Below, piece after piece: positions 1-14,000 of a stretch of DNA of 64,000 bases. The position numbers were made by a program, and so were the translations under genes. Position 1 is the first letter of the stretch. Each line of letters opens with the position of its first letter. The stretch spans positions 6,887,501-6,951,500 of the forward strand of contig NC_087253.1 of assembly GCF_037042905.1 (NCBI RefSeq). Direction: 5' to 3'. This DNA is from Lytechinus pictus (taxonomy: Eukaryota; Echinodermata; Echinoidea; Temnopleuroida; Toxopneustidae). The notes beneath the pieces were generated by a model. That model worked only from the letters and a program-made list of their open reading frames with translations, ran no database searches and was not told where the DNA came from.

Positions 1-2499
1 AGAGTGAAATTTATTGATATGCCACCTTCATATGAAACTGGGAATGAAAACATCTCAAGAGCATCAATTCTGGAAGTGTGGTGATGGTTTTTTTCTCAAA
101 ATATTATAATTGATGGAGTTTGAAAAGAACTCTTAACACATGTATGCAGGTTCAAGTCATGACCTTTAATAAGGCACGACTTCGAGCAGCCTTTCTGAAG
201 GTCATAACTTGAACCGGTGATCTATTTAAGGCATTGTAGACTGGCCTCCTTTCGACGAAAGTTCATGTTTTGCATCGCACCAGGCATACTAAACGTGCAT
301 TATGTACATTACATGTAGTAGAAGAGTATCTAGAGTATGTGGCATCAAGTGGTTGTGGTGGTGACGGTAGGCCTACAATACAGGGATACAGAGGTGCTCA
401 ACAGTAAAGTGAACCCCACCAGAAAACGAACATGAAAAGTGTTCAAGTTCTGCAATGTTTTTTTTAAATAATAACTGTCAAGTCAGGTAATAAAATATTA
501 CATTTCAATAAAAGTTTCCTTTAATAGTTTCTCTGGGATCGCCGGACATTGTAGTGTTGTTTTCACATTCAACATTCGGCATGAGGGAGTAAATTTTGTG
601 GTGGGGTCCACTAACTTTTGAGCACAACTGTACAGGCCTTGTACGCTGTACATCAAGTGGGTTCAAATTATTTTCCTATTCAAAGCTAAAATCAAAACCC
701 AAGCACAAAGGTGGTCACAGTTGGCCAGCACTTCTTGGTTTGTGTCCACCCCCCCCCCCCCCATCCTCTCCACGTTAGTTCTGAGAACCATTTCTTTTTT
801 TTAATATCCAACGCATATTAAGAATTTGAGAAGTATAAAGTCTAAAAAGGCCCTTCAAAATTTCAAGGATAGCAGCTGCATGTACATGTGTACATGTAGC
901 CTAATTCTTAATGACCTGACTTTAATATGGTATCCTACAGGCACAAAAAGAACGAACCTTTGATAATTTAGCCATCAATCTACATGGAAATGCATAGCAC
1001 ATAATCAGGCCGGAGAGAGTCCTTTATTGAAATGAGTGACAGGTTTCAGCTCAGCTTGTGGCCCAACATAATTATTAGCAAGTGAGACTACGCTCCAGTT
1101 GTTGTCTGGATCTATACATAATTACAAGCATGTTGGACTGAAGGCCGGTTGGGAAAGGCCTTTACATGTAGAGCTCTCTTAACCATGTGCAACTAGAAAA
1201 AGACAAAGGAATATGCATAGCCAGGAAAGGAGGCAGTGCCTTCGGACCTTGTGGTTACCACATATAGAGATTTCTGCTGGTAGTGTTTGTGATAGACTGA
1301 GAAAATAATTTCAGCATTTCAGATTGAATCCAAACTCAATACCAACATAGAATTTGCAATCATGTACATGTAGTTCCTATTCAGGCAAAGTTTCTTATAT
1401 ATATGTACATGTATTTGACAAAGATTAATTTATCTCCATCAGTGAACTACACTGTTGCATGCAAACTTTACGCTTGATGTTTCAAACAATGTGCATTGGT
1501 AATTTGAATTCTTGAGTCACACTTGATGGCATTTTCAACTCTTAAAAAAAGGAGAATAAATTTGTGATTCCACATGATGGTATATTGTTTCCCCACAGCA
1601 ATACTTGATTTTGGAGTGTATGATCTGAACACAAAATACATACATGTAGCTTGCAAATTATACCTTTATTTCTTAATTATAGACTTTTTTTCAACTTGCT
1701 TGGATTAGGATCATTTGAACACAGGGATTCCGTTTGCTAGTGGGGGATTTCTGACAATGTCAAGTTGAGAGTTTCACAACCCCCCCCCCCAAAAAAAAGT
1801 GAAATACACCCTGTATTCACTTTACAATGTGTAGTACAGTATACATGTATGTACATGTATACAGTGTACACATTCTACATGTATATTGCTCATGAAATTT
1901 TAAAGTTAAAAATAGATCAGGAACTTGATGAATTTGATTGCTTTGAAGCCAACTCTTCTTCAACATCATGCCTTGCATCCTAATGAAACTAGCCAAGAAT
2001 AATGACTGTTCATTATAAAACACAAACTGATCTTTAATGCAGATAATAAACTTCTCCCAAACGCTTTTGGCATTCCAACTTGCCATCGCAATGGCAACAG
2101 CACGAACCATCGCTTCCTGCCAAAAAATGATTTCCAATCAATTCACCATAATTGCCATTGTGTACTGATTATTTCTTCAAATGAAGTATCTTCAAACCCA
2201 TTTCCTGTTTTGTACATTGTTGTTGCAGAGGAAACAGTATTTATGTACAAGTATACCTTTGTGTCATTTTCATGCTAGCAAGATATGAATGCTTTGAATA
2301 AACGACAACATTCACAAGGAGAAAAAAGTTCATTGGGGGAAAAAAAACAAGAAAAAAAAGGTTTCAAAATATAGAAGGCTTAATAATGAGCTGGATACAT
2401 ACATGTATATAGAGAATGAAAATTTGTTTAGAAAGGAATAGGCAAGACAACAATATGAAATGGATGTTTTTAAGTTTTAACAAACATGCATCATTTTTA
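1..2499. other. Non-coding DNA, inferred HIPK intron downstream of the coding exon
   Basis: On the minus strand this lies 3' of the HIPK exon at 2640-3783, whose donor is in use at its left edge, so it should be intron. I looked for the next kinase segment (the APE-motif region that follows SRYYR) and did not see it, so the next exon lies outside the window. The stretch is AT-rich with a C-run near 749-762 and repeated TACATGTA words near 890, 1370, 1400 and 1840-1880. No gene recognised. Confidence 0.6.
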
Positions 2500-2572
2500 T
2501 GTTGGCATTGGTGGCTTTCCATAGTTGTGGTTGATCGGAACAATTGCATCTCTTTGTAAGACGGGGCCCTGA
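2500..2572. repeat. Solo right arm of a GGGCCC-ended foldback MITE
   Basis: The stretch from GTTGGCATTGGTGGC to CTTTGTAAGACGGGGCCC matches the right arm of the complete foldback element at 9146-9430, with scattered substitutions. I do not find the matching left arm in the preceding 300 bases, so this looks like a one-armed remnant. Confidence 0.55.
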
Positions 2573-2638
2573 CTTCACTATCTCACACGATTCCCATAAA
2601 AAACAAAACAAAAAGATATAAACAGACTGGTTGGCTCA

Positions 2639-4541
<1,903 letters not shown>

Positions 4542-5297
4542 TTCAAACATGTAGATGACCTCACATTGTTGGAGAGTAGAAAATCGTCCGCTCCATCTAA
4601 TATCCAATCAAGTGTGACCGAGTTAGAACAATGGACTCTCAATAATAATATGAAACTGAATCCCAAGAAATGTTCAAGTATGACAGTAACGTTCATGCGT
4701 AACCCTCCTCTGCCAATGATTTTATTAATTGAGGGTCAAGAAATTACTCAAACAGATTGTATAAAGTTACTAGGGGTTATTATACAGAGTGATCTTAAAT
4801 GGTCTTCACATGTAAATGAAATGGTAAGGAAGGCAAACGTGAGACTGCACATGCTGCGAAATCTAATCAGGTTTCGACTGCCAATTGACGATTTGGTTAA
4901 AATCTATGTTTCTTACATTCGACCGGTGCTCGAGTATTGCGCTCCCGTGTGGAGCTCGGGCTTAACTTCTACCCAAGTTGTTCAAATTGAACGTATTCAG
5001 AAGCGCGCGTGTCGCATGATTCTAGGATTTCAGTACACTTCCTACGAGAATGCTCTCCAGCGGTGCCGTTTGCCAAAACTGAGTCACCGCAGGGAATGCC
5101 TCTGTCTCAGCTTCGCGCAGAGACTGTTGGGTCCTAGCGCGAGGTTCAGACATTGGCTTCCCCAAACACGCGGTGAATCACACTCAAAGAATCTCAGAAA
5201 CAATAACAAATATACCGAAGTGCAATGTAAAACTGTTAGGCATAGAAATAGTCCTTTGCCATATCTAATCCGACTATTGAATTCTCACTGTAATTAA
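4542..5297 (+). pseudogene. 5'-truncated non-LTR retrotransposon reverse transcriptase fragment
   Basis: The readable frame starts TTC AAA CAT GTA GAT GAC, giving FKHVDDLTLLESR. This is the RT palm C-motif (usually YVDD or YADD) with Tyr replaced by His. It continues for about 240 residues with hallmarks of CR1/L2/Jockey-like elements: NMKLNPKKC, then LGVIIQSDLKWSSHV, then YIRPVLEYCAPVW, then QKRACRMILG. The codon just before the motif is a stop and the next upstream codons are also closed, so the copy is 5'-truncated close to this point, as is usual for LINEs. It runs antisense to HIPK inside its intron. No promoter or ORF1 is present. The exact clade needs a phylogeny. Confidence 0.85.
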
Positions 5298-6414
5298 TAT
5301 ATTTTCAACCACATGTTGTGAATCAGCTTGCAGTGCATGCGTCTTTCTAATTCTCTCATCCTTTTTTACGTTTGCATTCCTTTAGTCTTTTTTTTTATCC
5401 ACTTAATAAGTTTTCATCTTCTCTCTTAATTCAGTCTACATTTCTGTCTGTTCTTCGTTTTTTTTTCTTTTGGTTTCCTATTTCATTCTTTTCTTTCCCT
5501 CTCTTCTTCCAGTTTTCATTAACTTAATTCTTTTAATAATTACTAATTTTTTTCTTCTCTCTGTTTTTTTTTCGTTTCTCTCTCTCCTCCATTTTCTCTT
5601 TCTTTCTTTCCTTTTTTTCTTTCTTTCTATCCCTCTTTCATTCTTTCCTTCTTAAGCTCCCTTTCTTTCTTTCTTTGTTTCTTTCCTTTCTCTCTCTTCC
5701 TAGCTCCATTTCTTGCTTTACCCTTCTCCATTTTATCCCTTAGATACTTAGCCTTTTATCTATCTATCTATCTCTACTTTCTATGCCTCTTTTTAATTTT
5801 AATGATAGTAGACGAGTTGGTAATTGGACGAATTGGAATTTGACCAAATGAAAATAAACCGCCCCATGGGCCGAGTAACACAAAGCCTTATTAGCAATCA
5901 CCATAGAACTTTTTCTTTTCAATTGATCGCACTGACTACAATGATTAATACATGTAAATCGTCAAAATCAAGCATACTATTATTATTATTTATTTCGGCA
6001 ATGAAAAGTATAAGAAATTGGTACAGTGCAGTATAATACAATAATAAACATAACAAGAGTATAGATTGAGCACCTACTGGACTGCCAGGGTCAAATAAAG
6101 TTAACTAAATTACTGTAGTCAATAAAGACCATTTGACCCTATCCAGCGGGTGCTTACATAAAACAGAAGCGGATAAAAGAGTGAGTATGAACAAAAAGGT
6201 TTAAGATCAATTATAATAGAATAAAACATAGGTCTACTTAATTACTGGTTAAGCATACAATCATTAAAATGAATTGCTATTTAACCTTTGTGTTACCGGG
6301 TACCCATACATGTATTAACTTCACAATGTTTTCAAATTCAAAATGTAGAACTTGACAAAGGGAAATAGCCTGCATACCGTACACAAAATATGGTCTCTTT
6401 GCCTGATACATGTG
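5298..6414. repeat. LINE 3' flank and CT-rich low-complexity tract with (TATC)n
   Basis: After the RT stop the DNA becomes strongly pyrimidine-rich from about 5380 to 5770 (runs of TTTCTTTC and CTCTCTTC) and reaches a short TATC tandem near 5758-5772. CR1/L2-type LINEs often end in short tandem repeats, so the tail may belong to the element. The remainder to 6414 is plain AT-rich DNA with nothing recognisable. Confidence 0.5.
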
Positions 6415-6417
6415 TTA

Positions 6418-6817
6418 TACCCCTTTCATAAACCCAATAAAACCCAATTATGCGGCTAATAGCAGCATAATTTGGTCGTAAAATCAGAGGAGGACAAGAG
6501 TTATCCTCATTATTCTGATGCTGCTATTATCCGCATAATAGCGGCATCGGGACAAGATTTTGAGTTTATGAACGTATTTCCAAATAATGCGGATAATTGC
6601 CATGGTGCGGTCACAAGGTCACCCTTTTCCAACACAACCGCATCGGAGGGGGCGTGTCCAGTTGTCATGACGATTATCCGCCTTTTTCAGGACGGGCGCT
6701 CGTAAAAATAATGCGGATAATTTTCGGAGTTTGTGAACGCAATTTTTATTGAATTATCCGCATTACTCTTAGGCGGCTAATTGGAGGATAGGTTTTATTG
6801 GGTTTATGAAAGGGGTA
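6418..6817. mobile_element. 400-bp TIR MITE with TTA target duplication (Harbinger-like)
   Basis: The ends are perfect inverted repeats over TACCCCTTTCATAAACCC (left) and its complement (right), extending to about 28 bp with few differences. They are flanked by TTA on both sides (6415-6417 and 6818-6820). The interior repeats the words ATGCGGATAA and ATTATCCGCAT on both strands, forming sub-terminal inverted copies. A 3-bp TWA duplication is characteristic of PIF/Harbinger. There is no transposase, so the element is non-autonomous. Confidence 0.75.
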
Positions 6818-6820
6818 TTA

Positions 6821-8044
6821 GACCCCCAAAATGCAGAAGGTAAAGAGCCATTGGAGAAAGCAAGACTTTTTGTTTTTCAAAGCAGTGATAAGGGAGGGAC
6901 TGGACCTTCAAATACAGATCATACCTTTTTTAAAACACGCTCCCCATTCTCTTGGTCAGATAATGCACAAAAAAAAAATCAATAAAGATAACAAAGGACC
7001 CAGGCCTACAGGGTGAAGTGACAAAAGAAGGATGAATTGGCCTATTGTTGACCACCCCTCCCCCCCCCCCCCCACCCCTTCCTTCTAAAATAGGAACCTC
7101 TAGCAATTAGTCTGCAGGCACAGACCCTTGGTTTATGCAATTTGCATCTTGCATAATACAGTCTGAATTTATAGTGATCTTGACTAGATTCACGATGCAT
7201 GTCCTGTGGCTGGCTCACAGACAGAGTCTCTGGAGTAATTCAGAGTCTGAAGTGGTGAGACTATGTGTAGATTCACTATATACAGTGGCTGGCTCTATAT
7301 TTCACACAGACAAGAGTCTAGTCTTCACTCTAGACATGGCTTTGGTTCACGTGTCAAATAGAGTCTGTGATTGCAGACTAGTAAAAAGTGCAAGTAAGGT
7401 TTATAAAGAGGGAACTTATCATCAGCATTGAGCTTTTGTTCTAATGTAGGTCTGGCCTCCTCCTGGACTAATACATGGACAGGATAAAGGATCAACTGTT
7501 AATTGAACAATTGATTGGTGAGGGCCCATTTACTGCTTGAAGAACACAATGGATTAATAAGGGGGTACACAGGGGAGGGGGGGGGCACACAGGGAGAGGA
7601 TTAAAAAGAGGTTACATGTACACGTACATGGGGAGGGGAGGAAAAGGGACTTTGAGTTAATTTGTTTAAGTATTCAAAAAGTACAAGGGGTGCAATATTT
7701 ACAGGTGTATTTAAAGGAGAAATGCAACACATGCAGAGGACAGTCTCTGATCTTCATAATGATCGACCATGTACAGTTCTATGGTGAAGTTGTATTACCA
7801 GGTGGAACTGCATGTAGGCCCACTACATTCACCTTGCTAAAAGATTATTAACAGCTGACTAATTAGAGAAGTAATCCTAAAATCCCTTAATACCTTAATC
7901 CTGACAAGCGCAATCTTATTCTTTCTTGAATTTCTGGAGGAAGTCCAGTGTAGCAGATTCCATGTAAACCTATACACGAACTTTAATAATGGCATTATCA
8001 GGAAGGCAAAAATTAAGAATCATTCAGGTGGATAACCTTTCAAA
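6821..8044. other. Non-coding intronic DNA
   Basis: This contains a C-run (7059-7073), G-runs near 7575-7590 and a purine-rich stretch at 7560-7640. No exon, repeat family or RNA gene recognised. Confidence 0.5.
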
Positions 8045-8385
8045 GGAATGACCACGTTGAAAAAGTGTCCATCAAGAATTTAAAATACAATACTAATCAA
8101 GAACTGTAATCAATACAATGTCACAAATTTTTGAGCCCCAAAAGCAGCGCCGGAAAAGTTTTTCATTAAAAAATTCCCCTTTCGAGCATAAATGCAAACA
8201 TCAGGTCCAACCTAAAAGGGGTGACCAAGTTCGAAAAGTTTTCATCAGAAATTTCAGGAAGAACTGCAATTAATACAATTACAATGTCACAAAGTTTGGC
8301 TACTGAGCACCAAAAGCAGTACCGGAAAAGTTTTTTATTAATAAAATTCCTGTCCAGCATGAATGTATGTACATAAACATCGATT
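8045..8385. repeat. Two-copy diverged tandem duplication, unit about 160-171 bp
   Basis: The order of words repeats twice: GTGACCA or ATGACCA, then AAGAACTG(T/C)AAT, then AATGTCACAAA, then AAAAGCAG, then CGGAAAAGTTTTT, then ATTCCC/ATTCCT. Matching words are at 8101 and 8261 (160 bp apart) and 8152 and 8323 (171 bp apart), so the copies differ by small indels. No function is evident. Confidence 0.65.
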
Positions 8386-9145
8386 CCCTTTTAATCTGCA
8401 TGTAAAATGATCTGCATCTTCATGCTCTGGGCACATACATATCCTCAACTTAAAATCATATAAACAGGATGCAAATTGGCAACTTGTTCACCGATGAAGC
8501 CATGAAGGGCTATTCCATGACCTCGTTGGGTTTCCCTGCGTCATGAAACAGTCTATCTGCGCTCACTCATCGTTCGATCATGTGACCTTTCTGGATTGGG
8601 CAGGAAACCAAAGCCTAGGACTCCGAACATTGAGCAGTTCAAGGGCTTTCGTAGGATTGCCCCCCATAACATAGGCTTTTGATGTAGAAATCTCAATATG
8701 AAGCTGTTAGAGCCTATAGGCCTGTATGTACACGTACAAGTGGTCACAGTAGCGTACTGTTTATGCATTATGCTAGTCAAAAAGGTGAGAGATTTCACGC
8801 TGAAAACATGGAAAACTGTGTTAACTTTTCATAAAAATGTGCATGTACAGAAAATAGGAAATATACATGTACATGTAGTGTGAGGATTATTGAGGAGGAA
8901 GCCTCATCTAAAAACATGATAAAGACCTTTATAATTTCCCCTTTTCCATATTTTTAAAATCCATTGCATTGCATATATGCTAATGACCACTACATTTTCC
9001 CTCATACAGTGTATGCCAGCATACCAGGCAAACAAAAAACAAAAACAAAAAATTATTTTTATATTTACGGGGGGGGGGGGGGGTTACTTTTAACTTTTCA
9101 CAATGTACAGAGTGATTCTGCAACATTGCAGTGAATGGGGAATTT
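8386..9145. other. Non-coding intronic DNA
   Basis: AT-rich with TACATGTA words near 8865-8878 and a G-run at 9069-9083. Nothing else recognised. Confidence 0.5.
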
Positions 9146-9430
9146 CTGGGCCCCGTCTTTACAAAGAGTTACGATAGATCCAATCAATCGTAACTCTATG
9201 GAAATCCATCAGTGTCATAATTTTTTTCTACAGGAAATTTTGCACAATGTCCATTCTATGCAAAGAGAAGCGCAGTGAATTTTCAAGAAAACAATGAATG
9301 CATGAATATACATCATAGCTAGAAAATATTTTGAACAAACATGCATATAGATGTTGACATTGCTGGCCGTCCATAGTTGCGATTGATCGGATCAATTGTA
9401 CATTGTTACTCTTTGTAAGACCGGGCCCTG
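9146..9430. mobile_element. Foldback MITE with GGGCCC termini
   Basis: The left end CTGGGCCCCGTCTTTACAAA and the right end TTTGTAAGACCGGGCCCTGG are inverted copies. The symmetry continues inward through AGAGTTACGAT and ATCGATTGTAACTCT-type words with mismatches. The total is about 285 bp. No coding capacity. Its right arm also occurs alone at 2500-2572. Confidence 0.65.
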
Positions 9431-9689
9431 GGCTCCTAATAGCATTTCAGAGGCGAAATTGCCCTGAGCCCTTGTGTATTTTTCCCCTGCAGCTTATACA
9501 TGTACTGTACTGTACGTATGCATATAGGCAGTACAATTATGTACACATATTTTATTTTATTCAAACAGATCACAAATTCAAACCCATACATGTACAAAGA
9601 AATTTACTTGTGAAATCAAAGTAGATTTACTTGTGAAATCAGTCAATTTACATGTACACTTTACATAAAAATGTAATATATAGGCCTAC
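9431..9689. other. Non-coding intronic DNA
   Basis: TACATGTA words occur near 9497, 9588 and 9650, and GAAATTTACTTGTGAAATCA is echoed in a short local direct repeat at 9599-9640. Nothing else recognised. Confidence 0.45.
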
Positions 9690-10110
9690 CCAAGGTTGCA
9701 AATCCAGGTGTAAAAATTTTCATCTGCCCCATACCGTAATCGACACGAGGGGTCAAAAGGTCAAGTTGACAGGCGCAAACCATTCAGAGCGATCAACCAA
9801 AATCGGCCACACAAACAGACGCGAGGAGATCAGAGAAGTCCGAATCGGTGATAAATGATCCTATCGCCTATCAGGCTCCCTTCAATGGCCAGGCGAGTCA
9901 TGCATAAACCATTCCCCCTGTCCGACTTTTGAGGACGTCATCTTGTTTTGAAGTTGACGGATCCAAGCGCTGGCTAGCGGTGATCTATTTTTGGCCGTGC
10001 TCTGTCTCTCTCTCTCTTTCTCCCGAGTCCCCCTTCGCTCGTAATCCGGCCAGGGCTTGGGGGGACAGGAAACAAGCCATTTGCAAGCTGTCCGCACTGG
10101 GCTGTAGCTA
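9690..10110. promoter_or_regulatory. Repeat-free GC-richer island, candidate regulatory element
   Basis: This stretch carries clearly more CpG (AATCGACACGAGG, GGCCACACAAACAGACGCGAG, AATCCGGCC) than the flanks, lacks TACATGTA words, and shows no inverted-repeat ends or simple repeat except a short CT run near 10006-10020. Its short open frames resemble nothing known. Being unique sequence inside a repeat-rich intron makes it a candidate cis-regulatory module, but there is no direct evidence. Confidence 0.3.
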
Positions 10111-11520
10111 TAATACGTACATGCAGTCTAGCACTTAAAATACGTACTGTAACATACATACATGTACATGTACATGGCGATAGGGCTAAACTTGCCAAGT
10201 GTATCCAATAAAGTAAAAAACATTTCTTTTTCAAAATGAAATACCTGACAGCAACAGACATTCTCCCCCTAACCCTAAATAATCTTAACAAATTTTGAGA
10301 AAAAAAAATGTCACTGAAAACTGCTATTCAAGTTCAATATAAAATTCTGACATCATGGCTAGATTTCAAATGTTGATTCATATGTATACATACAGTGTAC
10401 ACGTAAAATAGTGTCAATCACTCAATGGACAAAGGCCCTTTAATAAATGCTGGAATCGGCACCTTTCTGCATTGACATTATCCCATTATCAAACATGTAC
10501 ATTACAGCAGATTTCTATAAAGATTATGTATAATATAAAGTACATAAAAATGTACATGTATGTTCATGCACGTAGCCATGTTCTTTCTTTTATGTTTTTA
10601 TATAGTACATTGCCCCTTTTCATTGTTTGAGGACCCCTTCCAAATGTCATTTCGAAATCTTATTTCATGCCAACACAACTCACATATATCTCATTATACA
10701 TCAGACCGATCTGTCTCAGATCTGTACACAAGTTTTGCCTTGTGGATCTACATGTAATGTCCTATTGGATTCAGAATTCAATTGTTCTGTCATCCCAATC
10801 TAGATAAAATGAATGATCTTTGGCCCGCACACCAAACAATTACGCAAAAATATTGACATCGTGCAAACTCTCCCTGGTTTAAAGATAGGGTACAGTTCTG
10901 AGAAAGGTAGATCTTTTTTTATTTGGGGGTGGGTGGGGCATTTTCATCGATAATTTGATACATAAAGTGCAGACGAGCAAGGTAGGTATTAAAGGTATCA
11001 AACAAGCCCCATACTGTATGTACTGGGCTCTATGAAAGGGAACTTTCTCTCTCTTTTTTTACTTGAACTATTTTTTTTCAAGCTTTATCAGCCCAAGTCT
11101 GTTACATTAGTTTACAACAGAGCTTGTGGGAATTTCAGCGGCACTTTTTTTCCAGTTGGGTGGCATATGGGAGAGAACATTTGCCCCTGGCCCTAGTGTA
11201 AAATCCCCCCCCCCCCCCTTGACATACATACATGTACATACATTACATGTAGCTACTGATCATAAATCATTAAAGACTGAATGCATTGACTTGACAACAA
11301 TCATGCATTCTATTGCTATATAAAAGCATTGTGCATTATTATTCCTTTTTTTTCAATTATACGGTACATGTCTGTAGAGTTCGCTGTAGAGTTCGAAAGA
11401 GATCACATGATAATGTCATAGGAATTTCAGTCAACTTTCATATTATCAATTACAACCAGGCGAACTTTCTCAAATCAAAAGTGGTCTCAGGAAATCAGAT
11501 GACTGCAATCCATCATTGGA
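10111..11520. other. Non-coding intronic DNA
   Basis: AT-rich with TACATGTA clusters at 10158-10175, 10495, 10550-10562 and 11228-11252, a G-rich patch near 10925 and a C-run at 11204-11218. No gene or element recognised. Confidence 0.5.
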
Positions 11521-11691
11521 AAGGTGGTCGTTTCATAAAGCTGTTCATAAATTACGCACACGACTGGTAATCCTTCCTTGTGCTTATTCCACATGTATGA
11601 TATCCCTTGTAGCTGCCATCGCAATATAAACATGTTCCAATCGTGCGTAAAGTCATTCATAACTTCACAAACAGCTTCATGAAACACACCT
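11521..11691. mobile_element. Foldback MITE, TTTCATAAAGCTGTTC family, copy 1 (diverged)
   Basis: The left arm AGGTGGTCGTTTCATAAAGC and the right arm ending GCTTCATGAAACACACCT are inverted copies, continuing inward through CATAAATTACGCACACGA and TCGTGCGTAAAGTCATTCAT. Closer copies of the family are at 42357-42528 and 51721-51890. No coding capacity. Confidence 0.65.
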
Positions 11692-11693
11692 GA

Positions 11694-12541
11694 GGGGTGA
11701 TTCACAAAAATTTAGGTATGACTTTAGAGTCGCACTTTAAAAATGCCTAGTTGTGTGCTCTATCATTAAAGGACAAGTCCACCCCAACAAAAAGTTGATT
11801 TGAATAAAAAGAGAAAAATCAGACAAGCATAAAACTGAAAATTTCATCAAAATCGGATGTAAAATATAAAGAAAGTTATGAAATTTTAAAGTTTCGCTTA
11901 ATTTCACAAAACAGTTTCACATGCACATCCTGGTCGGTATGCAAATGAGGAGACTGATGACGTCATCCACTCAATATCTCTTTTGTATTTTATTATGTGA
12001 AATTTGAAATATTCTAATTTTCTCCTCATTGTCAAGTGAAACAACGATTAATTCCTCCCTAAACACGTGGAATTAGCATTGTTTAATATCATTTGGTTCA
12101 GTCAAGTTGGTCCGTATTGTCAAATTTGAAAAAAATGAAATATTGTATAATTCAAACAATAAAAAAACAAAAGAAATAGTGAGTGATCAATGGACATCAT
12201 CAACTGACTCATTTGCATGTCACTGAGTTGTGCATATCACTGTTTTGTGAAAAATAAGCGATAGTTTAAAATGCCATAACTTTCTATTTTACATCCGATT
12301 TTGATGAAATTTTCAGCGTTATGCTAGTTTGATTTTTCTCTATTTATTCAAATCAACATTCTTCTGGGATGAACTTGTCCTTTATTAAAAGGCATCACCC
12401 CACAGGTCAGATCATGCCAAGAGGACGGGCACTACTGCCTATTGATCAATAAAATTACATGATGCATATAATGTACGCATCAGAATTCAAGTAAATCTTG
12501 ATTTAAAGTCCTACTTTAGATCTTTGTGAAACAACCCCCAG
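11694..12541. mobile_element. Foldback MITE (GGGTGTTTCACAAA type) split by a nested element
   Basis: The left arm AGGGGTGATTCACAAAAATT, continuing to TATGACTTTAGAGT, is inverted at the right end as ATCTTTGTGAAACAACCCCC preceded by AAAGTCCTACTTTAG. The two arms are separated by the TTAA-flanked element at 11770-12381, which was therefore inserted later. Confidence 0.55.
11770..12381. mobile_element. TTAA-flanked foldback element, CAAGTCCACC family, copy A1
   Basis: The ends AGGACAAGTCCACCCCA and GGGATGAACTTGTCCT are inverted, and nearly the whole 612 bp folds back on itself. Arm order from each end: TIR, TTGATTTGAATAAA, a GAAAATTTCATCAAAATCGG block, AAAGTTATGAAATTTTAAAG, TTTCACAAAACAGT, a GATGACGTCATC or TGATGTC word, then CTCACTATTTCTTTTGT. 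The left flank is TTAA (11766-11769); the right is TTAT (12382-12385), one base off. TGACGTCA lies in the left arm at 11958-11965. Non-autonomous; no transposase. Confidence 0.8.
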
Positions 12542-13124
12542 GACTCAATTTTTATCTTTAAACAAAGTTTAAAATCTAAAACTTTGTACTCACTGTACAA
12601 AATACTACATGTACAAGTACATGTATTTAGTTTAATTTCATTTGTTTACAAGGTTCAATTGAAGAAATGCCCCATCAAATACACAACTAAAACCAGGTTC
12701 AAACACAAATTAAGTAAAATCATATTTCATGGCACCTTTGTGAACATACAACCAGCACCTCCCCCCCCCCCCTCCGTTCCTCCCTGCATCAACTTCCACC
12801 ATAAAACTACAAATGTAGTGCATAATGACTTTCCAATGCTTATTTCATATTAAATTGATCTTTGAGAGCTAATTTTGAGTAGTTGTATCATCGCTCAAGA
12901 GTGAGTCAGACATCAGATAAAAATATATGCATCCTCTCTTGCTCGGTCCCACTGCTCTTTACATGTATGACTAGTCTTTTTTCAGAGCTTGCTTAAGGGT
13001 CCCCTGACATGGGTCGAGGGAACGGAACCACCCTCCCCCCAGCCCCCAAGTACATGTATGCAGCTTTAATATATGGCGCCTTTTAGTTAGCTTAAATGCA
13101 AAGACATTTCATTACAAATTCACC

Positions 13125-13157
<33 letters not shown>

Positions 13158-13399
13158 TTTTTTTATCTTTCATAATTTCATGTACTGTAACTATAACAAT
13201 GCCAGGCATTTTTTTTTCGCACAACCTACTGTGAAATCTACACCAACAAAAGTTTTCAACAATGCAGTGGATGGCGATTATCCATGGCCCTTTTTTTATA
13301 TTTTTAGCCCTGGGTCTTTTGAGCATTTCTGAGGCGAAATCACCCAGATCCGCTGATGGACCGCAAGTGGTGCTTGAGAATCCCTGGCTTAGAGTATTT
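12542..13399. other. Non-coding intronic DNA with homopolymer tracts
   Basis: Holds a C-run near 12758-12770, a short TA run followed by a T-run of about 24 bases at 13132-13164, and several TACATGTA words. The short open frames running through the T-run are low-complexity artefacts. Nothing else recognised. Confidence 0.5.
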
Positions 13400-14000
13400 T
13401 AGTTTGTACATGTATGAACACAACTTCTGTACAATGTACATGTAGATGTGTGCATACATGTACTCAGAATCGAGGGCAAATCTGGCTTTAGACCAATACC
13501 AGAACTCAACAGGGATACATGTAGCTGGCAGGGCCCTTCCACCCAGGCGCCCACGAAAACAATGTCAACTGTCTAGATAAGCCCTGGGAGGACTACCCCA
13601 TATATTGTAGGTCTCGCTATCTCAATGCAGAAGAATGTCACGTTGTCATGTCTGCTTTTTTGGTGGCAATGCTGTACGTGTATGCCTACAGTACATGTAC
13701 ATGCCCTCATAGATCCTACATGTACTAGAACTAGTAGGATCGATGATGTCCTAAATATGTACATGTACAGTCCATGTAGTACACGTAGGCCTGTACATTG
13801 TATGTACATGTACACGTCCATACACGTAGGAATCCACAGCAGATTATATGCAGTAAAGATGTACATGTACATGTATGTACAATGTACTGTACATTCCTGT
13901 AGTTCAGGGAATCCCCCTACAAAAATATCAAGGTAATGTCACTTTACATGTAATACCGTACGTACATGTAGTGTGGCTGGAAATCAGGGGAAATGTACAC
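13400..14000. repeat. TACATGTA/GTACATGTAC palindrome-dense tract
   Basis: In about 600 bases the self-complementary words TACATGTA, GTACATGTAC and close variants (TACACGTA, TACGTGTA) occur more than a dozen times, for example 13407, 13437, 13456, 13518, 13696, 13760, 13805 and 13861-13875. Spacing is irregular, so it is an interspersed word cluster, not a tandem satellite. This is the densest part of a pattern seen throughout 1-20 kb. The overlapping open frames in this tract are by-products of the palindromes. Confidence 0.6.
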
